A DNA stretch of 45,337 nucleotides from an uncultured Eubacteriales bacterium (GTDB lineage Bacteria; Bacillota; Clostridia; Christensenellales; CAG-138): the NCBI GenBank assembly GCA_900549955.1, contig URQH01000014.1:1-45337 (forward strand), in the 5' to 3' direction. This document shows positions 1 to 6,309 of this stretch, in pieces. The notes beneath the pieces are model-generated. The model worked only from the letters and a program-made list of their open reading frames with translations. It did not search any database and had not been told where the DNA came from. The position numbers and the translations under genes were made by a program. Every line of letters starts with the position of its first letter. Positions within the stretch are counted from its first letter, which is position 1.

Positions 1-169
1 GATGTTCCGGAGAATTTGCAGATGTGATGTAACTGGATACATCCTGAACAATTATAATTTACAGGATATTCACGGGATTGTCAATCGCAAATGTCACAAT
101 TTCTTCAAAATTTCTCAGCCAGGCCCAACGGGGGATGGGTTGCACGGCGGCAGATTCGCGGCAAAGTGT

Positions 170-183
170 TGAAACCGTTTACG
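170..183. promoter_or_regulatory. LacI-family operator-like sequence
   Basis: The sequence TGAAACCGTTTACG matches the general LacI/GalR operator pattern TG-N-AA-N-CG-N-T-NN-CA at all fixed positions but the last. A second, poorer copy of the half-site (CGAAACCGG) overlaps it immediately downstream. The site is about 45 bp upstream of the -35 element of the regulator gene, so autoregulation or control of a divergent gene outside the window is possible. This is pattern matching only. Confidence 0.4.
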
Positions 184-227
184 AAACCGGTCGAATCCGG
201 CCGGGGTCGGTCGTACCGCGAAGGCGG

Positions 228-257
228 TTGCCGCGGGCTGCCGTTTCATGATATAAT
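228..257 (+). promoter_or_regulatory. Sigma-A type promoter of the LacI-type regulator
   Basis: A -35 element TTGCCG (228-233) and a perfect -10 element TATAAT (252-257) are separated by 18 bp. Transcription would start near 264, which leaves a leader of about 30 nt before the TTG start codon at 295. Confidence 0.6.
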
Positions 258-294
258 ATGTCCCACATGGCACAGCGAGAACGGGGGGCTCACG

Positions 295-1323
295 TTGAAT
301 ATCAAGGAGATTGCGAAGGCGGCAGGCGTATCGGTTGCCACCATATCCCGCGTCTTGAACCACCCGGAGCAGGTGCTGCCCGAAACGCGGGAGCACGTGC
401 TGGCGGTGATGAAAGCGCAGAACTATACGCCCAACTGGTTTGCGAGGGGGCTGAATCTGGGGCGGACGAATACGATTGCGCTGCTCGTGCCGAGCATCGA
501 GGTGTGGCTGTATCAGAAGCTGATAGCCGGCATTGAAACGGTGGCGCGCAACAAGCGGTATGCGGTCATTTTCTGCCATACGGACAGCGACCCGGAGCGG
601 GAGCTGGACTATCTCAAGACGGTGGAATCCCGCCACATCGACGGCGTAGTCGTCGTGTCGTCGGTGCTGGACGGGCAGCAGCTTGCGCCGTTTATCGGCA
701 CGCAGATCCCCTGCGTGCACGTGGGGCGCAACCGGGTGTGCGGGTTCGATACGCAGTGCTATATCGATTTTGAGGAGGGCGCGTTCCGCTTGACGCAGCA
801 TCTGCTGTCGCTGGGGCATATGTCTGTGGGCCTGCTGCTGGACGAACGGCTCCGCTGTGAAACGGAGCAGGTGGAAAGCGGCAGCCGCCGCGCCATGCAG
901 GCTGCGGGGCTGGAAGGCCGGCTGAGCATTTACAACTGCGGCAGCGGCATTCAGGACGGGTATACCGCCGGCCAGCGGATCCTGGGCGCGGAAGGCGAGC
1001 CGCCCGGCGCGCTGATCACCTTCACGGACGATCAGGCGTTCGGCGTGCTCAAGGCCGCCGGCGATGCCGGCATTCCCGTGCCGGACCGCCTGGCCGTGGC
1101 GACGATGACGGACTCGGCCATGTGCTCCATCGTCTCGCCGGCTGTCACCGGTGTGGAGCAGCCGGCCACCAGGCTCGGCATGGTGGCGGCGCGCATGTTG
1201 TTTGACAAAATCGAGGGGGAAGAGCTGGAGCTGGCCGCGCCGCAGGAGATCATTTTGCAGCCGAAGCTCAAGATCCGGCGTTCCTGCGGGAACCGGAAGC
1301 ACATTTACGAGTTGTTCGATTGA
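295..1323 (+). CDS. LacI/GalR-family transcriptional regulator
   Basis: This is a 342-residue DNA-binding repressor or activator of the LacI family. The first 25 residues form the classical helix-turn-helix (IKEIAKAAGVSVATISRVLN) and hinge region. From about residue 58 a periplasmic-binding-protein-like effector domain follows (TIALLVPSIEVW, later HIDGVVVVSS and TFTDDQAFGVL). The start is taken as TTG at 295 because it directly precedes the HTH, follows a GGGGGG ribosome binding site, and lies about 30 nt downstream of a good promoter. The frame is open further upstream, but that part looks noncoding. The gene ends 12 nt before the flavoprotein gene, whose ribosome binding site GAGGAGG overlaps the stop, so the two are probably cotranscribed. 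The effector is unknown. The neighbouring importer and oxidoreductase genes suggest a small catabolic substrate. Confidence 0.9.
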   Translation: MNIKEIAKAAGVSVATISRVLNHPEQVLPETREHVLAVMKAQNYTPNWFARGLNLGRTNTIALLVPSIEVWLYQKLIAGIETVARNKRYAVIFCHTDSDPERELDYLKTVESRHIDGVVVVSSVLDGQQLAPFIGTQIPCVHVGRNRVCGFDTQCYIDFEEGAFRLTQHLLSLGHMSVGLLLDERLRCETEQVESGSRRAMQAAGLEGRLSIYNCGSGIQDGYTAGQRILGAEGEPPGALITFTDDQAFGVLKAAGDAGIPVPDRLAVATMTDSAMCSIVSPAVTGVEQPATRLGMVAARMLFDKIEGEELELAAPQEIILQPKLKIRRSCGNRKHIYELFD

Positions 1324-1335
1324 GGAGGCATAGCG

Positions 1336-2457
1336 ATGGATCTGTCGGTCAATCTGGGTGAGCTGCACCTGAAGAACCCCGTCATGGTAGCCGCGGGCCC
1401 GTGGGCGCGCGACGCCGCTTCCATCCGAAAGTGTATTGAGGCAGGCGCCGGCGCCGTCATCACGGAGACCATTTCGCTCGAGGCCAATGCCAATCTCAGC
1501 CCGCGTATGTATGTCGGGAGCGACGGGCAGCTGTTCAACACCAAGCTGTTTTCGGACATTCATCTGGAACAGTGGGAAACGGAGCTGGAGACGATCGAGC
1601 GGGGCGACTGCAAGCTGATCGTGAGCATCTGGGGCAGTTCTGCCTCGGAGCTGTCGTATCTGGCGGCCAAGGCCGAGCGCATGGGGGCGGACGCGGTGGA
1701 GGTCAGCATTTCCGCGCCGATCGGCACGCGCAACCAGGCGTTGAGCTTTCACACACCCCATATTCATGAGTTCGCGCAGGCGGTGGTCAAGGCTGTGAGC
1801 ATTCCGGTGCTTGTGAAACTGTCCTATGAGGCAAGCAGTTCGCCGGAGTTTACCAACTCCATCTATCAGGCCGGCGTGCAGACGGTGAGCGCCATCGATG
1901 CGCTTAAGGGGCTTTCCGGGGTGGATATCGAACACGAGCGGGCCATGATGCCGACATATGGCGGCTATAGCGGCGCGCATATCCGCCCGGCCGCGCTGGC
2001 AACGGTGGCGGCGCTGCGCCAGTATACGCCGCTGCGCATCTGCGGCTGCGGCGGCATTTACGACTATCGCAACGCGCTGGAGTTCATCATGTTGGGCGCG
2101 GACGCCGTGCAGCTCGCCACGGCCGTGCAGCTGCGCGGCTATGGGGTGATCACGGAGGTGATCGACGGGCTGTCGCGCTGGCTGTCGGAGCATGGATACG
2201 ATACGCTGGATGCCGTGCGCGGCGCGGCGCTTTCCACGCTCAAGCCGTTCGAGGACATCCGCCCGCGGCCGCTGACGGTCGTGGTGCGCCAGCCCTGCGC
2301 GGATATGGATTGTGACATGTGCCTGCACGGCTGTCTCTATGACGCCATTTCCCGGGATGCGTCCGGCCATATCGTGATCGACTCCACGCGGTGCGACGGC
2401 TGCGGCCTGTGCAGCGCGCGCTGCCCCAAACGACGGCTGGGACTGGGCTGGTTATAA
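1336..2457 (+). CDS. Dihydroorotate/dihydropyrimidine dehydrogenase-like flavoprotein with C-terminal ferredoxin domain
   Basis: This 373-residue protein has an FMN-binding TIM barrel of the dihydroorotate dehydrogenase superfamily (about residues 1-300), closest in architecture to PreA-type dihydropyrimidine dehydrogenase subunits. Visible features are the N-terminal NPVMVAAGP segment, a conserved-looking lysine in LVKLSYEA, and the C-terminal phosphate-binding segment GCGGIYDYRNALEFIMLGA. The tail (residues 321-363) holds eight cysteines for two 4Fe-4S clusters. The second set is canonical (C353, C356, C359, C363 followed by P). The first has an unusual spacing, C-x4-C-x2-C-x3-C (C321, C326, C329, C333). 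The exact substrate cannot be read from sequence. Location between the regulator and an ABC importer suggests reduction or oxidation of an imported compound, possibly a pyrimidine-like ring. Confidence 0.75.
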   Translation: MDLSVNLGELHLKNPVMVAAGPWARDAASIRKCIEAGAGAVITETISLEANANLSPRMYVGSDGQLFNTKLFSDIHLEQWETELETIERGDCKLIVSIWGSSASELSYLAAKAERMGADAVEVSISAPIGTRNQALSFHTPHIHEFAQAVVKAVSIPVLVKLSYEASSSPEFTNSIYQAGVQTVSAIDALKGLSGVDIEHERAMMPTYGGYSGAHIRPAALATVAALRQYTPLRICGCGGIYDYRNALEFIMLGADAVQLATAVQLRGYGVITEVIDGLSRWLSEHGYDTLDAVRGAALSTLKPFEDIRPRPLTVVVRQPCADMDCDMCLHGCLYDAISRDASGHIVIDSTRCDGCGLCSARCPKRRLGLGWL

Positions 2458-2463
2458 ACGGCC

Positions 2464-2490
2464 GCCGGCTTTGCACAGCGCAAAGCCGGC
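2464..2490 (+). terminator. Stem-loop after the flavoprotein gene
   Basis: Perfect 11-bp arms (GCCGGCTTTGC and GCAAAGCCGGC) flank a 5-nt loop, 7 bases past the stop codon. Only a short T run (GCTTTGC) follows, so it may be a weak terminator or an mRNA 3' end stabiliser rather than a strict rho-independent terminator. Confidence 0.5.
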
Positions 2491-2654
2491 GCTTTGCAAG
2501 AGGGGGGGATCCGGTCGCTTTCAGGCGAAGAAAAGGCGCGGCGGCGAGGGCAGCACCGCTAAACCGTCACGTTTCTGTTGCATTTGCCTGGTTTGTGTGT
2601 TAAATTAACAATACGAATTATTCTGTCGACCCGCGTGCCGCCATTGCGCCGCGC

Positions 2655-2703
2655 ACAAACCGCCATGGCGGTTTGTCATGAATCCAAAGGATTCATGACA
2701 AAC
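2655..2703 (+). promoter_or_regulatory. Two overlapping, mutually exclusive hairpins in the leader of the ABC operon
   Basis: A perfect 22-nt palindrome at 2655-2676 (ACAAAC-CGCCATGGCG-GTTTGT) shares its right GTTTGT with a second perfect hairpin at 2671-2703, which has 15-bp arms around the loop AAA. The shared segment can pair leftwards or rightwards but not both at once, the arrangement typical of attenuators and some riboswitch expression platforms. No T run follows either stem, and no known aptamer was recognised. Confidence 0.5.
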
Positions 2704-2731
2704 AATGGTACTTCAGGACATGCGGGCATGG

Positions 2732-2752
2732 TTTTCCGGCAATGCCGGAAAA
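2732..2752 (+). promoter_or_regulatory. Hairpin just upstream of the substrate-binding protein ribosome binding site
   Basis: Perfect 9-bp arms TTTTCCGGC and GCCGGAAAA flank the loop AAT. The stem ends 9 nt before the AAGGAGG ribosome binding site (2762-2768). It could protect the 5' end or affect translation initiation of the lipoprotein. Confidence 0.45.
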
Positions 2753-2775
2753 TATAGAAAAAAGGAGGAAATGCA

Positions 2776-5031
2776 ATGCAAAGCAAACTTGCAAAGCTGC
2801 TGGCTCTCGTGCTGGCGCTCGCGATGGTTGCCGGCGTGATGGCCGGTTGCCAGCAACAGCAGCCGGAAGCCACTGACGATCCCGGCACCGCCACCGAAGC
2901 CCCCGCCGTGGAGCCGGACGCGGAACCCGTGTATGAGGACGTGGATGTGGCGGACGCCATCGTCCATGCCGACTACACTTCGGTCTATTCCCAGATCGGC
3001 GCCAACGTGACCATCGACATGGTGACGGAGGATCCCGATACCGGCCTTGCCACCATCGAGTACGAGGGCAAGACGTATGAAGCCGGTATGGACTTCCTGT
3101 CCATGGCCATGGTGTACAACTGCGCCGTTCCGGAGGGCAGCACCGAGTATCAGACCGAGGAAGACGTGTTCAACGAGTGGTGGAAGCTCTACATCCAGCG
3201 CTGGAACTACCTCGCCTGCGAAGTGCCGCTGTACTCCAACCAGTATTTTGACATTTACAATGCCAAGATTCAGAATTTTGTGACCACGCCGTACTGGGGC
3301 CCGGCCGATGCGATCGTCGCCGCCTCCGTCAAGGAGGGGGAGGAGAACTCCGTCATCCTCGGCAGCACGACCGAGCTGTCCGGCGCGTTCCGCAACTCGG
3401 TTTGGGGCAAAGCTTCCCCCGGCGCTTCCGACCAGGATATTAAAAAGCTGACCTCCGGCTACGCCACGGCGCAGTCCAACCAGGAAGGCAACTACGTGTG
3501 GGATATGTCCGTGCTGGCAGAGGAGCCCGTGGCCGTACACAATGAGGACGGCACGCTGACCTACACGATCAAGATCAAGGAAGGCCTCGTGTTCTCCGAT
3601 GGTTCCGCCATCATGGCGAAGAACTACATTGCCTACCTGCTGGCCAACTCCACGCCGGTCGCTGTTGCGGCGGGCGGCACCGGCAATTCCGGCCTGCAGA
3701 TGGTGGGCTACGATGCGTTCAAGGCCTATGAGGGCGAGGGCGACAAGGTCTACTTCGAGGGCGTCAAGCTCATCGACGACCATACGTTCTCCCTCACGTT
3801 CCTTGCGGACTATGCCAACTACTATTATGCGATAATCTACGCCGCGATCTCCCCGGTGCCGCTCGCGCTGTACCTGGGCGACAACGATATCGTGACGAAC
3901 GAAGAGGGCGCCTGCGGTCTGTCCGACGGCTTCTATGCCAAGGAAGAAAAGGCCGGCGTCGACACCTATGTCATGGTGGACGTGATCAACAACAACCTGA
4001 AGTGGGATTCCGGCCTGCCGTATTCCGGCCCGTATGTGGTTTCCGACTATGACGCGTCGTCCCGGGTGGCCACGCTGACGCTGAACCCGAACTACGTGGG
4101 TGACGATGCGCGCGGCAAGCCCTCCATCGAGACGATCACCTACATCAGGATCATCGAAGAGACGCAGACCGACCAGTTCAAGAGCGGACAGGTCGACATC
4201 CTGGCCGGCGTGACCGGTGCGGACGTGACCGCTGCAGCGCTGGCGCTCGTGGAGGAGAGCCCGGAGAAGTTTGCCGAGACGCACTATGACCGCGCGGGCT
4301 ACGGCAAGCTCGGCTTCCGCTGCGACCTTGGCCCGACGAACTTCACCGAAGTGCGCCAGGCCATCCTGTACACGATCAACCGTCCTGAGTTCGCGCAGAC
4401 CTTCACGGGCGGCTACGGCTCCGTCGTCCATGGCCCGTACTACACCGGCTACTCCGCTTACAAGGCGGTGGAGGACGAGATCCTGCTGAACCAGTATGCC
4501 TACAGCGCGGACACCGCCGTTGCGGTGCTCGAAGAGGGCGGCTGGGTGTACAACGACAAGGGCCAGACCTTCGACCCGGCGACCGACGCCGTCCGCTACA
4601 AGAAGCTCGAGGGCTATGACCTCTCCCCGCAGAACATCACCTACGCGACGGTCGACGGCGCCTACAAGACGCTGAAGATCAACGGCGAGTACTACATGCC
4701 GCTGGCCATCAACTGGTACGGCACGCAGCCCAACGATGTGACCGATCAGCTGATCACCGCGTGGCAGACCAACCCGAACGCGACCACCAACATCGGCGCA
4801 TACATCACCTATACCTCCTGTGACTTCAACACGGGCGTGTATGGCGAGTATTACCAGATCGAGGATTACGGCTGGGACGGCGTCGCCAAGTGCTGCGCGA
4901 TCAACTTCGCGACCGGCTTCACCAGCGCCGCCTACGACTACTCGTTCAACTGGACCATCGACCAGAGCATGTATGCGGATTACTCCATCAGCTACGTGAT
5001 GGACGAGGCCGACTTCTGGGAGAACTACTGA
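2776..5031 (+). CDS. ABC transporter substrate-binding lipoprotein, family 5 (peptide/opine/nickel type)
   Basis: The product of 751 residues is an extracellular solute-binding lipoprotein. It starts with a positively charged, hydrophobic signal peptide ending in VMAGC, with the lipidated cysteine at position 25, followed by a glutamine- and acid-rich linker. The segment GLVFSDGSAIMAKNYIAYLL corresponds to the conserved family-5 region usually read as V-x-FSDG. The segment NNNLKWDSGLPYSGPYVVSD is also typical of the family. It is longer than the usual 500-600 residues. A strong ribosome binding site (AAGGAGG, 2762-2768) fixes the start. It is the first gene of an importer operon continuing to 11096. 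The ligand is unknown; the nearby flavoprotein and molybdenum hydroxylase argue for something other than a simple peptide, but this is inference. Confidence 0.88.
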   Translation: MQSKLAKLLALVLALAMVAGVMAGCQQQQPEATDDPGTATEAPAVEPDAEPVYEDVDVADAIVHADYTSVYSQIGANVTIDMVTEDPDTGLATIEYEGKTYEAGMDFLSMAMVYNCAVPEGSTEYQTEEDVFNEWWKLYIQRWNYLACEVPLYSNQYFDIYNAKIQNFVTTPYWGPADAIVAASVKEGEENSVILGSTTELSGAFRNSVWGKASPGASDQDIKKLTSGYATAQSNQEGNYVWDMSVLAEEPVAVHNEDGTLTYTIKIKEGLVFSDGSAIMAKNYIAYLLANSTPVAVAAGGTGNSGLQMVGYDAFKAYEGEGDKVYFEGVKLIDDHTFSLTFLADYANYYYAIIYAAISPVPLALYLGDNDIVTNEEGACGLSDGFYAKEEKAGVDTYVMVDVINNNLKWDSGLPYSGPYVVSDYDASSRVATLTLNPNYVGDDARGKPSIETITYIRIIEETQTDQFKSGQVDILAGVTGADVTAAALALVEESPEKFAETHYDRAGYGKLGFRCDLGPTNFTEVRQAILYTINRPEFAQTFTGGYGSVVHGPYYTGYSAYKAVEDEILLNQYAYSADTAVAVLEEGGWVYNDKGQTFDPATDAVRYKKLEGYDLSPQNITYATVDGAYKTLKINGEYYMPLAINWYGTQPNDVTDQLITAWQTNPNATTNIGAYITYTSCDFNTGVYGEYYQIEDYGWDGVAKCCAINFATGFTSAAYDYSFNWTIDQSMYADYSISYVMDEADFWENY

Positions 5032-5080
5032 GTTCTTCTGTGAGGTCTCTTGAACCGCAACGAAAGAACGGAACACGCAA

Positions 5081-5112
5081 ACCTGGAAGGGCATGCATAT
5101 GCCCTTCCAGGT
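5081..5112 (+). terminator. Long hairpin after the substrate-binding protein gene
   Basis: Perfect 14-bp arms (ACCTGGAAGGGCAT and its complement) enclose the 4-nt loop GCAT, 50 bp after the lipoprotein stop. No T tract follows. In binding-protein operons such structures commonly protect the upstream mRNA so that the binding protein is made in excess over the membrane parts; that role is inferred here. Confidence 0.55.
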
Positions 5113-5153
5113 CGTGAAATTGGGCGAATTCTGTCGTTGCGGGGCGAAAGCGG

Positions 5154-5202
5154 GCACTGATCTGCGGACGAAGGTCCGCCCGTTTCGCAGGCAGATCAGT
5201 GC
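5154..5202 (+). promoter_or_regulatory. Second, nested hairpin between binding protein and permease genes
   Basis: Perfect 12-bp arms (GCACTGATCTGC at 5154-5165 and its complement at 5191-5202) enclose a 25-nt loop that itself contains a small hairpin (GGAC-GAAG-GTCC, 5166-5177). Together with the hairpin at 5081-5112 it fills most of the 243-bp intercistronic gap. It may be a processing site or partial terminator. No T run is present. Confidence 0.5.
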
Positions 5203-5274
5203 ACACTTACCAATGAGGACGAGCAGCCGTCCCCGTGGCGACAGCGGCGGGGGATTTCGCGAGGGAGGATGCCA

Positions 5275-6294
5275 ATGGGGAAGTATATCGTCAAGAGGAT
5301 CATCTATATCGTCGTCGTATTTTTTATCCTCTCATTTCTGATTTTTATGGTCTACAATCTCCTGCCGGTGGACAAGGCGGCCGAAGCGGCCAGGGCCGAG
5401 ATCACAGCCAACAGGAACCTGAACTATGACGAGCGGTACGAATACTGGCAGCACCGCTACGGCACCAATGGTACTAAATTTGAAAGATATCTCCGTTGGC
5501 TGGGGGTCTATCCCTACAGCGACGGGTCCTATAACGGCCTGTTCCAGGGCAATCTCGGCAATTCCACCAAATTTGGCCAGCCGGTCGTGGAAGTGCTGAT
5601 CGAGCCCATGAAAAACACCGTGTTCATCAATATCTTTGCCACGATCCTGGCCCTGGGGATCACGATCCCGCTGGGTATCTTCTGTGCGGTCAAGCGCGGC
5701 AGCAAGCGGGACGTGGCCGTGCAGGTGGGCACTATCGTCGGGTACAGCCTGCCGGTGTTCATCATTGCCATCGTGTTCATCTGGCTGTTTGCCGTGACGT
5801 TGGGATGGTTCCCGGTCTCCGGCATGCAGACGGCGGGCAGCCTGAACTGGTCCCCCTGGGCCAAGTTCTGGGACAAGATGTACCACCTGGCGCTGCCGCT
5901 GATCGTCATGACGTTCGCGTCGCTCGGCGGCATGACGCGCTATGTGCGCGCGGCCATGATCGAGGCGCTGTCCATGGACTGCGTGCGCACTGCGCGCGCC
6001 AAGGGCGTGCGTGAAAAGGTCGTCATCTACTCGCACGCCTGGCGAAATGCGCTGCTGCCGGTCATCACGCTGATCATCGGTTGGTTCCTTGCTATCTTCA
6101 GCGGGTCGCTCATGATCGAAAACATCTTTGGCCTGAACGGCATCGGCAAAATCTATTACGATGCGCTCAACGGCAGCGACAACGAGGTCATCCTGGCGCT
6201 GCAGATGTTTTACATCATCATTTCTCTGGTCGGCAACCTGATCATCGACCTGATCTATGGCCTGGTCGACCCGCGCGTGCGCGTCAATAAGTAA
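5275..6294 (+). CDS. ABC transporter permease, DppB/OppB type
   Basis: This 339-residue inner-membrane subunit forms half of the translocation pore of the family-5 importer. It begins with one membrane segment (IIYIVVVFFILSFLIFMVYN) followed by a large outside loop, then about five more membrane segments. The cytoplasmic EAA loop that docks to the ATPase reads ARAKGVREKVVIYSHAWRNA. I chose ATG 5275 over the in-frame ATG 5269 because the GGGAGG ribosome binding site (5263-5268) abuts the earlier ATG and is correctly spaced for the later one. The next permease gene starts 15 nt after its stop, preceded by GGGAGG. Confidence 0.9.
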   Translation: MGKYIVKRIIYIVVVFFILSFLIFMVYNLLPVDKAAEAARAEITANRNLNYDERYEYWQHRYGTNGTKFERYLRWLGVYPYSDGSYNGLFQGNLGNSTKFGQPVVEVLIEPMKNTVFINIFATILALGITIPLGIFCAVKRGSKRDVAVQVGTIVGYSLPVFIIAIVFIWLFAVTLGWFPVSGMQTAGSLNWSPWAKFWDKMYHLALPLIVMTFASLGGMTRYVRAAMIEALSMDCVRTARAKGVREKVVIYSHAWRNALLPVITLIIGWFLAIFSGSLMIENIFGLNGIGKIYYDALNGSDNEVILALQMFYIIISLVGNLIIDLIYGLVDPRVRVNK

Positions 6295-6309
6295 GGGAGG
6301 GCGGCAGAG

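Larger units (their letters stand above)
1..294. other. Noncoding region upstream of the LacI-type regulator
   Basis: No convincing gene is seen here. The open frame that runs in from position 91 has no ribosome binding site and no recognisable protein similarity before the HTH domain begins at 295. The stretch up to about 120 is AT-rich. It is followed by a LacI-type operator-like sequence (170-183) and a sigma-A type promoter (228-257). A gene divergent from this one may lie left of the window. Confidence 0.6.
2458..2775. other. Noncoding leader between flavoprotein and ABC operon
   Basis: This 318-bp gap contains no gene. It holds a terminator-like stem (2464-2490), a short AT-rich stretch that may be the promoter (about 2584-2621, including the odd palindrome GTTAA-A-TTAAC at 2599-2609), and a run of overlapping hairpins (2655-2752) that ends just before the ribosome binding site of the substrate-binding protein. 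Confidence 0.65.

Noticed and set aside
2655..2775. Known riboswitch class in the leader of the importer operon
   Set aside because: The hairpins are real, but no conserved aptamer core (purine, TPP, FMN, SAM, cobalamin or others) was recognised.
2713..5157. Reverse-strand open frame of 814 codons opposite the substrate-binding protein
   Set aside because: It is antisense to a clear lipoprotein gene and has no ribosome binding site or recognisable domains. Long antisense frames are expected in this G+C-rich DNA.
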